From NCBI GenBank assembly GCA_947460455.1, contig CANHKG010000018.1, positions 1-34,858 on the forward strand: 34,858 bases of DNA, written 5' to 3'. A program made the translations under genes and the position numbers. Of this stretch, positions 1-6,710 are shown in pieces; positions within the stretch are counted from its first letter, which is position 1, and every line of letters begins with the position of its first letter. This DNA is from Rhodospirillales bacterium. Its GTDB lineage: Bacteria > Pseudomonadota > Alphaproteobacteria > Acetobacterales > Acetobacteraceae. The notes beneath the pieces were generated by a model, which was not told where the DNA came from, searched no databases, and saw only the letters and a list, made by a program, of their open reading frames with translations.

Positions 1-147
1 CAGTTCCTCGACGCCTACAACTTCGCCAAGCGGCTAAAGACCCTCAAGGGCCTCACCCCTTACGGAGCTATCTGCAAAGCATGGGCCGTAGAGCCAAGCA
101 GATTCACCGCAAATCCGCACCATCAAATCCCGGGACCAAACATCTAG
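1..147 (+). CDS. IS481-family transposase, C-terminal fragment
   Basis: This is the last 48 codons of a transposase, open at the left edge and ending in TAG at 145-147. Residues reading FLDAYNFAKRLKTLKGLTPY, then an ICKAW-like segment, EP.RF and a final NPHHQIPGPNI match the characteristic C-terminus of IS481-family DDE transposases as I know them. The catalytic DDE residues lie upstream of the window, so it cannot be said whether the gene is intact. The family assignment rests on recognition of this tail only. Confidence 0.65.
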   Translation, partial: QFLDAYNFAKRLKTLKGLTPYGAICKAWAVEPSRFTANPHHQIPGPNI

Positions 148-180
148 AGCGGGCTCAAGCCCACCACCGCGCGGGTAACA
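1..180 (+). mobile_element. IS481-family insertion sequence, 3' end only
   Basis: The window opens inside an insertion sequence. The frame from base 1 to 147 encodes an IS481-type transposase C-terminus. About 33 bases after its stop the sequence reads GCGGGTAACA, whose reverse complement begins TGTTACCCGC. This resembles the TGT-starting terminal inverted repeats common in IS481 elements, so I place the right end near 180. The other end lies outside the window, so the terminal repeat cannot be confirmed. The inverted-repeat cluster begins directly at 181, which suggests insertion into or beside that repeat. Confidence 0.5.
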
Positions 181-430
181 AACAAGAAAGCGGCCACAAA
201 TACACAAAGACACAAAGAAGCAAGCCAAGGGAGAAAAAAATATCTCTCCCACGCAAAGGTGGACGGAACGCGAAGCGGCTCCGCCACCTGCTTCCTTCTC
301 CCTTGCCTTGCTCCTCTGTGTCTCTGTGCCTCTGTGGCCCCTTTCTTTCTTAACCTCTCCACACCCTCCGCCTCTTCCCACTTCCTTTGTGTCTTTGTGC
401 CTTTTTGTCTTAGTGGCCACTTTCTTGCTT
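181..430. repeat. Inverted-repeat cluster with CTTTGTGTCTTTGTG motif
   Basis: Three related segments of about 45 bases occur here. One is at roughly 183-225 in reverse orientation and two are forward, at roughly 308-350 and 383-430. Their shared core is CTTTGTGTCTTTGTGCC followed by GTGGCC and CTTTCTTGCT. The reverse complement of the first closely matches the third, so the 250-base region can fold as a long inverted repeat. Pyrimidine/purine bias is strong and there is no coding pattern. Motifs of this kind occur as scattered non-coding repeats in unrelated bacteria. Confidence 0.6.
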
Positions 431-444
431 GCTAACTGACTTCT

Positions 445-469
445 CTCCCCTCGCCGAAGGCGGGGGGAG
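445..469. repeat. GC-rich hairpin
   Basis: Eleven bases (CTCCCCTCGCC) pair across a GAA loop with GGCGGGGGGAG, with one G-T pair. No T-run follows on either strand, so an intrinsic terminator is not supported. It lies between the inverted-repeat cluster and the unrecognised gene at 566. Bases 470-543 show nothing further. Confidence 0.5.
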
Positions 470-543
470 CCGGAGGGGGGCTCTTGGTTTGCCCACACCC
501 CACCATCAGAAAAAATCCCCACAAACCCCTTGCACCGCCACCA

Positions 544-567
544 ATGGTTAGTTATATAACTAACCAT
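544..567. promoter_or_regulatory. Perfect 24-bp palindrome overlapping a start codon; candidate operator
   Basis: The sequence is ATGGTTAGTTAT followed by its exact reverse complement, with no mismatch and no spacer. It is AT-rich in a very GC-rich neighbourhood. Its last two bases are the A and T of the ATG at 566, leaving no room for a ribosome-binding site between it and the gene. This fits an operator for a dimeric winged-helix or TetR-like repressor, or a leaderless promoter-operator. The bound protein is unknown. Confidence 0.6.
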
Positions 568-1252
568 GATCCAGCTCTCCCTCCTCCTCACCGGCCTGAT
601 CCAGGGCCTGCGCCGCGTCATCGCGCGCGCAGCCCCTGTCGTCAGCGCGCCCGCACGCCCGATCTGGGCCGGGCCCGAGCGCCGCTGGATCATCGCCCCC
701 CACGGCGACCTCCCGCTCTTCCCCGGCCCCGTCTGGACCCTGCTCTGGTTCCGCCTCGAACGCACCGCCAACCGCGTCCAGCGCCTCTACGAGCATTGGC
801 AACAAGGCACCCTCCCCAAGCCCCGAACCAGAACCGCGCGCCCGGAAACCGCCCGCACGCGCCCCACGCCGCCCCAGATCCCCGAGTTCCCCGCCCCCGG
901 CATGCCCCTGGTCGACGCCCCCACCCGCCTCCCCCAAGGCCGAGGCTGGATCACCAGGCGCATCCCCGAATCCGGCCCCAGCGCCGGCGCCCTCCACGAC
1001 CTCCTGCAACAACCCAACACCCAGGATTTCGTCCAGGCCGCCCCCCAAGCCGCCCGCCTGCTGCGCCCCCTCTGCCACGCCCTCGGCGTCGATCAGCCCA
1101 CGTGGCTCCAGCTCCCCCCACGCCCCAGACCCGCCCGCAAGCCCAGGCCGGCCAAACCCCGCCGCCTGAAACTCACCGACCCGATCCTGAACCTACGCCC
1201 CTACGAGATCGCCGCCGCCCGCTACTTCCACAAAAAATACGGCCGCGACTGA
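566..1252 (+). CDS. Unrecognised Pro/Arg-rich protein, 228 aa
   Basis: I do not recognise a family. The start is an ATG at 566 that overlaps a perfect palindrome; no Shine-Dalgarno sequence precedes it, so translation may be leaderless. The N-terminus (about residues 1-25) is hydrophobic and could be a membrane segment or amphipathic helix. A short WIIAPHGDLPLFPG stretch follows, then a basic, proline-rich middle (about 85-115), a more ordered segment containing LLRPLCHALGV (about 170), a second Pro/Arg/Lys-rich linker and a basic tail ending KKYGRD. Codon third positions are strongly GC, as in a real gene of this genome, although overlapping frames are also open. It stands alone between mobile DNA and the convergent nusG operon. 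It could be an accessory gene carried with the nearby repeats. Confidence 0.6.
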   Translation: MIQLSLLLTGLIQGLRRVIARAAPVVSAPARPIWAGPERRWIIAPHGDLPLFPGPVWTLLWFRLERTANRVQRLYEHWQQGTLPKPRTRTARPETARTRPTPPQIPEFPAPGMPLVDAPTRLPQGRGWITRRIPESGPSAGALHDLLQQPNTQDFVQAAPQAARLLRPLCHALGVDQPTWLQLPPRPRPARKPRPAKPRRLKLTDPILNLRPYEIAAARYFHKKYGRD

Positions 1253-1291
1253 CCCGGCAGACCCACGCCCAATTTGTTCCGGATAAAAAAC

Positions 1292-1319
1292 AAAAAACCC
1301 CACCCCTCGCGGGGCAGGG
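1292..1319 (-). terminator. Rho-independent terminator of secE-nusG
   Basis: Read on the minus strand, CCCTGCCCC pairs across a GCGA loop with GGGGTGGGG (nine pairs, two of them G-T). TTTTTTG and a further T-run follow. It lies about 37 bases after the nusG stop and is oriented for transcription leaving nusG. A second small hairpin (GGCCC-TTCG-GGGCC) sits between nusG and this terminator, at about 1333-1346. Confidence 0.8.
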
Positions 1320-1355
1320 CTCGTCGCCAACGGCCCCGAAGGGCCGCCGTGCTGC

Positions 1356-1886
1356 CTAGGCCTTCTCGACCTGGCTGTATTCCAGCTCCACGGGGGTCGA
1401 ACGGCCAAAGATGGAAACGCTCACCTTCACCCGGCCGCGCTCCTCGTCCACCTCTTCCACCGTGCCGTTGAAGCTCGTGAACGGCCCATCGGCCACCCGC
1501 ACCTGCTCGCCGATCTCGAACAGGATCGCCGGGCGCGGACGTTCCACCCCTTCGGTCGTCTGCTTCATGATCCGCTCGGCCTCGGCCTCGCTGATCGGGG
1601 AGGGGCGGATCTTCGTGCCCAGGAACCCCGTCACCTTCGGGGTGTCCTTCACCAGATGCCAGGCCTCGTCCGACAGCTCCATCTTCACCAGCACGTAGCC
1701 GGGGAAGAACTTCCGCTCCGCATTCACCTTCTGCCCGCGGCGCAGCTCAACCACCTCCTCAGAGGGAACCAGCACCTCGTCGATCTGGTCGGCCAGGCCC
1801 TTCTGGGCAGCCTGCTCCTTGATCTGCTGGGCGATCTTCTTCTCGAAGCCCGAATAGACGTGAACGACGTACCAACGCTTCGCCAT
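1356..1886 (-). CDS. nusG: Transcription termination/antitermination protein NusG
   Basis: NusG binds RNA polymerase, suppresses pausing and couples transcription to Rho and to the ribosome. The 176-residue protein has the usual length. The NGN domain starts [15 protein letters not shown] and contains the [10 protein letters not shown] strand, followed by KVTGFLG. The KOW domain runs from about residue 125, with [20 protein letters not shown] and a final [16 protein letters not shown]. It lies 11 bases after secE on the same strand, as in nearly all bacteria. Unusually, ribosomal protein genes rplK-rplA do not follow; a strong terminator and then unrelated accessory DNA do. Confidence 0.97.
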   Translation of the reverse strand: MAKRWYVVHVYSGFEKKIAQQIKEQAAQKGLADQIDEVLVPSEEVVELRRGQKVNAERKFFPGYVLVKMELSDEAWHLVKDTPKVTGFLGTKIRPSPISEAEAERIMKQTTEGVERPRPAILFEIGEQVRVADGPFTSFNGTVEEVDEERGRVKVSVSIFGRSTPVELEYSQVEKA

Positions 1887-1897
1887 GGTTCTGTCCC

Positions 1898-2098
1898 TCA
1901 GCCCGCCACGCCGAAGAGCGCGCGCACGCCCACGCCGATGATCTGGTCGATAATGAAGAAAAAGATTGCCGCAACCGTGGCCATGGCCACCACCAGCCCG
2001 GTGGTCACCAGCGTCTCCTTGCGCGAAGGCCAGGTCACCTTCGCGGCTTCGCTGCGCACCTCGCGCACGAAACGTACCGGATCGATCGCCACGCGCAT
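1898..2098 (-). CDS. secE: Preprotein translocase subunit SecE
   Basis: SecE is the small essential clamp subunit of the SecYEG channel in the inner membrane. I chose the ATG at 2098, giving 66 residues that begin [20 protein letters not shown]; it has a GGGAG ribosome-binding site just upstream. A longer in-frame extension exists but lacks such a site. The amphipathic segment [18 protein letters not shown] carries the conserved TWPSRKE motif. One membrane span follows ([20 protein letters not shown]). The gene is the normal partner of nusG downstream and follows tRNA-Trp, so the three are probably one transcript. Confidence 0.95.
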   Translation of the reverse strand: MRVAIDPVRFVREVRSEAAKVTWPSRKETLVTTGLVVAMATVAAIFFFIIDQIIGVGVRALFGVAG

Positions 2099-2178
2099 CA
2101 CGCTCCCAACAGAAATCTCAATCCGCCCCCATACGGCACCAGCGCCGAACAGCAGCACCCAGCCGCACCGGTCGGGGC

Positions 2179-2255
2179 TGGCAGGGGTGGAGGGTCTCGA
2201 ACCCCCAACCTCCGGTTTTGGAGACCGGCGCTCTAGCCAATTGAGCTACACCCCT
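2179..2255 (-). tRNA. tRNA-Trp (anticodon CCA)
   Basis: On the minus strand the acceptor AGGGGTG pairs with CACCCCT. A D-arm with TAGCTCAATTGG, an anticodon loop CTCCAAA closed by CCGGT/ACCGG, and a T-arm with GGTTCGAGACC follow. Discriminator G and an encoded CCA end the gene at 2179. It sits about 80 bases upstream of secE, the usual place for tRNA-Trp. Confidence 0.95.
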
Positions 2256-2416
2256 GCATCCGCCCGGCGGAGCGACGTCGGCAATACTTCGCCGGTCGGC
2301 ACTCCCGCAAGCGGCACGGACCGCGCTTGCACGCGGCCCGGGCGCCGTAGAAACGGCGCGCGGGCCGGGATGTCAAGGGCAACACGCAGAATGCCGGCAA
2401 ATCAGGGCTTCGCGGC

Positions 2417-2490
<74 letters not shown>

Positions 2491-2539
2491 ATCGCCAGTC
2501 CCGGCAGAATTCGTCCTGGTAGCGGTCGTCGTCGCGGAT

Positions 2540-2625
2540 TGGTGGAGGGGGTTGGATTCGAACCAACGTAGGCGTGCGCCAGCGGATTTACAGTCCGCCC
2601 CCTTTAGCCACTCGGGCACCCCTCC
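2540..2625 (-). tRNA. tRNA-Tyr (anticodon GTA)
   Basis: Acceptor GGAGGGG pairs with CCCCTCC. The anticodon stem GCGGA/TCCGC encloses CTGTAAA, so the anticodon is GTA. A long variable arm (about GGCGCACGCC) makes it a class II tRNA of 86 bases. Discriminator A and an encoded CCA end it. It is the first gene of the tRNA-secE-nusG block. Confidence 0.96.
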
Positions 2626-2669
2626 GCCATCGCGGCACGCCCTGGCATGGCCGGGGCGCGGAAGCAGCG

Positions 2670-2698
2670 CACCTACGGCCAAGCCCGCCGCTTGTCAA
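2670..2698 (-). promoter_or_regulatory. Sigma-70-type promoter for the tRNA-secE-nusG block
   Basis: Reading the minus strand, a perfect TTGACA (bases 2693-2698) is followed by a 17-base spacer and TAGGTG (2670-2675), a partial match to the -10 hexamer. The predicted start would lie about 35-40 bases before the 5' end of tRNA-Tyr, a reasonable leader for a tRNA operon. The weak -10 and GC-rich discriminator region would suit stringent control, but that is inference. Confidence 0.6.
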
Positions 2699-2762
2699 TC
2701 GCCTCCCCCCCGATTTGTCCCCCCGATTTGTCCCGGGGCCGCTGCATCGCTATACCCACCCC

Positions 2763-3833
2763 ATGAAGCCCCCCCGCCGCCCGCAGTCCGACTCCGATCA
2801 AGGCGGCCCCTCGCGCCCCCGCCCCGATCGCCCCGCCCACCAGGCCGGCCCGCGCCCGCCCAAGCGCTCCCCCGATCGCTTCGGTGGCCCCCGCCCGTCC
2901 ACGCCCCGCGCGAAGCCGGAGCGCCCCAAGGTCGCCCTGCCCAAGGCAGAACTCCCCAAGGAGGAACGGCCAAGGGAGGAAAGACCCGCCCGCAAGGAGC
3001 GCCCCGTCCCCGAAACCCGCACCCTCGGCACCCCCCGCCCCGCGGAGGTCCGCCCCGCCGAGATCCGCGCCCGCGCCACACGCCCCCCCGCCGAGCGCAC
3101 CGCGCGCGAAGCCCCGGGCAATTCGCTCTGGCTCTACGGCCTGCACGCCGTCGCCGCCGCCATGGCCAACCCCGCCCGCCACCTGCGCCGCCTGCTGCTG
3201 ACCGAGGAAGCCGAAGCCGGCATCGCCACCCGCCTGCGCCGCCCCTGGGCGCTGAGCGTGGAACGCGTGGACCGCGCCCGCCTCGACCACCTGCTCGGCG
3301 CCGGCGCCATCCACCAGGGTGCGGCCCTGCTGGTCGATCCGCTCGCCCCGCCCAGCCTGCAATCCGCCGTCGCCCGCTCCGGCCCGATCCTGGTGCTCGA
3401 CCAGGTCAGCGACCCCCGCAACGTCGGCGCCATCCTGCGCGCCGCCGCCGCCTTCGGTGTCGCCGCCGTCATCACGCAAGACCGCAACGCCCCGGAGGAA
3501 ACCGGCGCGCTGGCCAAGGCCGCCTCCGGTGCCCTGGAAACCGTGCCCTTCCTGCGCGCCGTCAACATCTCCCGCACGCTGGTGGCGCTCCGCGCCGCCG
3601 GCTTCTGGGTGATCGGCCTCGATGCCGGCGGCACCCGCCTCGCCGGCCCCCCCCTGGCCGAACGCCGCGTCGCCCTGGTGCTGGGCAGCGAGGGCGAGGG
3701 CCTGCGTCGCCTCACGCGCGACACCTGCGACGAGATCGCCGCCATCGCCATGCCCGGCCGGAACGAGCTGCTCGATAGCCTCAACGTCTCCACCGCCGCC
3801 GCGATCGCCCTCTACGAACTGGCCCGCCGCTAG
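2763..3833 (+). CDS. rlmB: SpoU/TrmH-family 23S rRNA 2'-O-methyltransferase (RlmB-like)
   Basis: RlmB-type SPOUT enzymes methylate the ribose of a G in 23S rRNA using S-adenosylmethionine. The ATG at 2763 gives 356 residues. The methyltransferase part begins near residue 120 with LWLYGLHAVAAAM. It contains motif 1 (LDQVSDPRNVGAILRAAAAF), motif 2 (VALVLGSEGEGLRRL) and motif 3 (LDSLNVSTAAAIALYELAR), which form the trefoil-knot SAM site. The first 118 or so residues are an unusual Pro/Arg/Lys/Glu-rich, low-complexity extension with repeated KxERP-like units. Typical RlmB proteins are about 245 residues and lack it. The gene is divergent from tRNA-Tyr. A tRNA target (TrmH) cannot be excluded from the sequence alone. 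Confidence 0.85.
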   Translation: MKPPRRPQSDSDQGGPSRPRPDRPAHQAGPRPPKRSPDRFGGPRPSTPRAKPERPKVALPKAELPKEERPREERPARKERPVPETRTLGTPRPAEVRPAEIRARATRPPAERTAREAPGNSLWLYGLHAVAAAMANPARHLRRLLLTEEAEAGIATRLRRPWALSVERVDRARLDHLLGAGAIHQGAALLVDPLAPPSLQSAVARSGPILVLDQVSDPRNVGAILRAAAAFGVAAVITQDRNAPEETGALAKAASGALETVPFLRAVNISRTLVALRAAGFWVIGLDAGGTRLAGPPLAERRVALVLGSEGEGLRRLTRDTCDEIAAIAMPGRNELLDSLNVSTAAAIALYELARR

Positions 3834-3843
3834 GAAGCCCCGC

Positions 3844-4635
3844 ATGTCGTACGACCCCGTCCCCGCCGCCATCGCGCTGGAGGAAGCCCGCCGCACCGGC
3901 GCCGAATCCTCCCTGCCGGAAGCCATCCGCCCCGCCACGCTGGAACAAGGCGTGGCGGTGCAATTCGAACGCGCCCGCCGCAGCGGCGCGGTGCCGCCCG
4001 CCGGCTACAAGATCGGCGCCACCACCCAGCGCATGCAGGACTATCTCGGCCTCACCGGCCCCGCCGCCGGCTACATGGTCGCCGCCAACCTGCTCCCGTC
4101 CGGCACCCGCATCCCCTATGCCAGCCTGCGCGGCCCCGGTGCGGAATGCGAGATCGGCCTGCGCCTCGCCCAGGACATCCCCTTCGGCCCCTGCACCCAG
4201 GAGGCGGCCGCCGCGGCGGTGGGCGAGGTATTCGCCGCCATCGAGATCGTCGAGAACCGCTACGGCACCCCGCCGCTGGGCGACCTCGCCCGCATCGGCA
4301 CCCCCACCCTGGTGGCCGACCAGGTGTACCACCGCGCCGCCATCCTCTCCGCCGGCCCGGCCAACTGGCGCAGCCTCGACCTCGCCGCCATCCCCGGCCG
4401 CGTCGCTGTCGATGGCCTGCAACGCGCCGCCGGCCATGGCCGGGACCTGCTCGGCCACCCACTGGCCGCCCTGGCCTGGCTTGCCGGTTCCCCCACCGCC
4501 GCGGCCTTCGGCGGCCTGAAGGCCGGGCAGGTGGTGATGCTCGGCAGCGTCACGCCCCCGATCTGGCTCGACCGCCCCTGCCATGTCAGCGTGGTGTTCG
4601 ACGGGCTGGGCGAGGCCACCGTCACGCTCACCTGA
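3844..4635 (+). CDS. 2-keto-4-pentenoate hydratase-family protein (FAH superfamily)
   Basis: The 263-residue product starts at the ATG at 3844, 10 bases after the rlmB stop, so the two are probably cotranscribed. The sequence matches the MhpD-like branch of the fumarylacetoacetate hydrolase superfamily. It has a YKIGATTQRMQDYLGL segment, a metal-site region GAECEIGLRLAQDI with the acidic residues typical of the fold, EVFAAIEIVENRYG, and a C-terminal GGLKAGQVVMLGSVTPPIW with the conserved G.V. Known members hydrate 2-oxopent-4-enoate-type acids in meta-cleavage of aromatics or act as 2-oxo acid decarboxylases. No other aromatic-degradation gene is nearby, so the substrate is unknown. Confidence 0.8.
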   Translation: MSYDPVPAAIALEEARRTGAESSLPEAIRPATLEQGVAVQFERARRSGAVPPAGYKIGATTQRMQDYLGLTGPAAGYMVAANLLPSGTRIPYASLRGPGAECEIGLRLAQDIPFGPCTQEAAAAAVGEVFAAIEIVENRYGTPPLGDLARIGTPTLVADQVYHRAAILSAGPANWRSLDLAAIPGRVAVDGLQRAAGHGRDLLGHPLAALAWLAGSPTAAAFGGLKAGQVVMLGSVTPPIWLDRPCHVSVVFDGLGEATVTLT

Positions 4636-4756
4636 CCCGCCCGCCCCGCCGCCCCCGCGGCTTGTCTTTGGGGGCGGGGTGTGGTGTCTGCCGCGTTGAT
4701 TCAATGCCCGCTCGCCGGGCGCGTTCCGATTCCGTCCTGAAGCGAGGCCCCCGCCC

Positions 4757-5041
4757 ATGTCCGACTCCGCGACGTACGAGAAGGTCGCCGACATCATCTC
4801 GGAGATCTGCGGCATCGACCGCGCCACCATCACGCCGCAGAGCCACGCCATCAACGACCTGGGCATCGACAGCCTCGACTTCCTGGACGTCGCCTTCGCC
4901 ATCGACAAGGCCTTCGGCATCAAGATGCCGCTGGAGCAGTGGACCCAGGAAGTGAACCAGGGCGGCGTCTACGGCGAGGAGTATTTCGTGCTCGAAGGAC
5001 TGGCCCGCAACATCGACAAGCTCGTCGCCGCCAAGGGCTGA
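4757..5041 (+). CDS. acpXL: Acyl carrier protein, AcpXL-type
   Basis: A 94-residue acidic acyl carrier protein. [16 protein letters not shown] contains the DSL motif, with Ser39 expected to carry 4'-phosphopantetheine. It is longer than the housekeeping ACP (about 78 residues), with an extra C-terminal part ([19 protein letters not shown]). In rhizobia AcpXL holds the growing C28-type acyl chain that is placed on lipid A, and its gene heads a cluster of fabZ, two fabF, an alcohol dehydrogenase and lpxXL. The same set follows here, which is the main reason for the name. A GAGG at about 4743-4746 is a possible ribosome-binding site. The alternative is a dedicated ACP of another lipid or polyketide-like pathway. 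Confidence 0.82.
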   Translation: MSDSATYEKVADIISEICGIDRATITPQSHAINDLGIDSLDFLDVAFAIDKAFGIKMPLEQWTQEVNQGGVYGEEYFVLEGLARNIDKLVAAKG

Positions 5042-5055
5042 AGGGCGGCCGCGCG

Positions 5056-5529
5056 ATGCGCCTGGAATACTTCCAGATGGTCGACCGCATCGCGGCGATG
5101 GACCTCGCGGCGCGCACCATCGTGGTGGACTGCACCCTGCCGCAGGAAAGCCCGATCTTCGAGGGCCACTTCCCCGGCTACCCGATCCTGCCCGGCGTGC
5201 TGATGATCGAGACCATCGCCCAGGCCGGCGGCTGGCTGGTGATGGCCGGGCTGCGCTTCCGCCAGATGGCCTTCCTGGCCAAGGTGTCGGAAGCCAAGAT
5301 GCGCAGCTTCCTCACCCCCGGCCAGGTGATCCAGGTGGAAGCCACGCAGGAGCACGACGGCTCCGGCTACGCCGTGCTCTCCGGCCGCATCCGCTCCGGC
5401 GGCAAGCTGGTGGCCGAGGCCGGCATCACCTATCGCGTGATGGACTTCCCCAACCCGGCCCTGCGCCAAGGGCTGTTCGAGGTCGCCCGCCGCGTGGGCG
5501 TGCCCGAGGAGCTGCTCGCCGATGCATGA
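5056..5529 (+). CDS. fabZXL: FabZ-type 3-hydroxyacyl-ACP dehydratase
   Basis: This hot-dog-fold protein of 157 residues would dehydrate 3-hydroxyacyl-ACP to the trans-2-enoyl form during elongation. The motif GHFPGYPILPGVLMIETIAQ supplies the expected catalytic His38 and Glu52. The C-terminus (AGITYRVMDFPNPALRQG) is typical of accessory FabZ-like proteins of such clusters rather than the lpx-linked housekeeping enzyme. It begins 14 bases after the acyl carrier gene, and its end overlaps the start of the next gene by 8 bases, so translation is probably coupled. Confidence 0.85.
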   Translation: MRLEYFQMVDRIAAMDLAARTIVVDCTLPQESPIFEGHFPGYPILPGVLMIETIAQAGGWLVMAGLRFRQMAFLAKVSEAKMRSFLTPGQVIQVEATQEHDGSGYAVLSGRIRSGGKLVAEAGITYRVMDFPNPALRQGLFEVARRVGVPEELLADA

Positions 5530-6700
5530 GCGCGACGCTGTCATTACCGGGATTGGCCTGATCTCCTGCCTGGGCGAAGGCCCGGACGCCCACCGCGCCG
5601 CACTGGATGCCCCGGGCGGCTTCGCCCCGGTGGTGGATGGCACGAGCTACGCCCCCTACCCGGTGCACCCCATCGTGGAACTGGCCTGGGACAAGCAGAT
5701 CCCCAAGCGGCAGGACCAGCGCCAGATGGAAGCCTGGCAGCGCATCGGCACCTATGCCGCCGGTGCCGCGCTGGAACATGCCGGGGTGAAGGGCAATGCG
5801 GAGCTGCTGTCCCGCACCCACATGATCGTCGCCGCCGGTGGCGGGGAGCGCGATGCGGCCGTGGATGCCGCCATCCTCTCCGGCCTGCCGAAGGCGGAGA
5901 ACCCGGCCGCGTTCCTGAACGAGCGCCTGCTGACCGATTTGCGGCCCACGCTGTTCCTGGCCCAGCTCTCGAACCTGCTGGCCGGCAACATCTCCATCGT
6001 GCACGGCGTGGTCGGCTCCTCGCGCACCTTCATGGGTGAGGAAGGGGCCGGGGTGGATGCGGTGCGCACCGCCGTGGCCCGCATCCGGGCGGGGCAGGGC
6101 GAGCTTTTTCTCGTGGGCGGCTCCCACAACGCCCAGCGGCCCGAAACGCCGATGCACTACGCCATGGGGCACGCGCTGCTCGCGGGGGAGTTCGCCCCCG
6201 TTCGTGCCCGCCAGCAGGGCGGCGGCGGGATGGTGCTGAGCGCGCTGGGCTGCTTCCTGGTGATCGAAAGCCGCGCCCATGCCGAGGCGCGCGGCGCCAC
6301 CGCCATCGCCCGCATTGCCGCCGTGGAGTCTGACCGCTGCAACCGCAGCCCCGGTGCCGCCACCGCCAACGCGCAGCGCCAGCTGGCCGCGATGATGCCT
6401 GGCGAGGGGGCCGCCGTGCTCTCTGGCGCCAGCGGCGTGGCCGCGCCGACGCAGGAGGAGTTGGCCTTCCTGGACGGGCTCGGCCTGCCGACCCGCGCCA
6501 CCGCCACCGCGCTGGGGCATTCCATGGAGCCGAGCTTCGTGGCCAACCTGGCCCTGGCCGCCGATGCCGTCTCGCGCGGCAGCCTGTTCGCCCCACTGGA
6601 ACCCGGCGAGGCCGCCATGCCCGGCACGCTGTCGCAGGCCCTGGTCACCGCCTGGGGCCACTGGCGCGGCGAGGGCATGGCGCTGGTGACTAAAGCCTAA
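5522..6700 (+). CDS. fabF2XL: Ketosynthase-fold protein without catalytic Cys (FabF2XL / chain-length-factor-like)
   Basis: 392 residues with the thiolase fold of beta-ketoacyl-ACP synthases: it opens AVITGIGLISCLGEG and has the late LGHSMEPSFVANLALAADAV helix. The active site is degenerate. The nucleophile-elbow region reads GVVGSSRTFMGEEGAG and has no cysteine; ungapped alignment with the following gene puts Glu174 at the Cys position. The NAHGTST motif is replaced by SGASG (about 301-305). Only the GH of the second histidine motif remains (His333). This is the pattern of chain-length factors that pair with an active ketosynthase in type II polyketide synthases. It directly precedes an intact ketosynthase gene, separated by 10 bases, so a heterodimer is the simplest reading. 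The role is inferred. Confidence 0.78.
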   Translation: MHERDAVITGIGLISCLGEGPDAHRAALDAPGGFAPVVDGTSYAPYPVHPIVELAWDKQIPKRQDQRQMEAWQRIGTYAAGAALEHAGVKGNAELLSRTHMIVAAGGGERDAAVDAAILSGLPKAENPAAFLNERLLTDLRPTLFLAQLSNLLAGNISIVHGVVGSSRTFMGEEGAGVDAVRTAVARIRAGQGELFLVGGSHNAQRPETPMHYAMGHALLAGEFAPVRARQQGGGGMVLSALGCFLVIESRAHAEARGATAIARIAAVESDRCNRSPGAATANAQRQLAAMMPGEGAAVLSGASGVAAPTQEELAFLDGLGLPTRATATALGHSMEPSFVANLALAADAVSRGSLFAPLEPGEAAMPGTLSQALVTAWGHWRGEGMALVTKA

Positions 6701-6710
6701 GGAGGGCGCG

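Noticed and set aside
2708-2733. Two tandem copies of CCCCGATTTGTCC before rlmB as an operator
   Set aside because: The repeat is short, lies upstream of the tRNA promoter -35 and could be simple slippage; no symmetry suggests protein binding.
4636-4756. GC-rich inverted repeat after the hydratase-family gene as a terminator
   Set aside because: The stem is imperfect and no T-run follows; no clear promoter for the acyl carrier gene could be named either.
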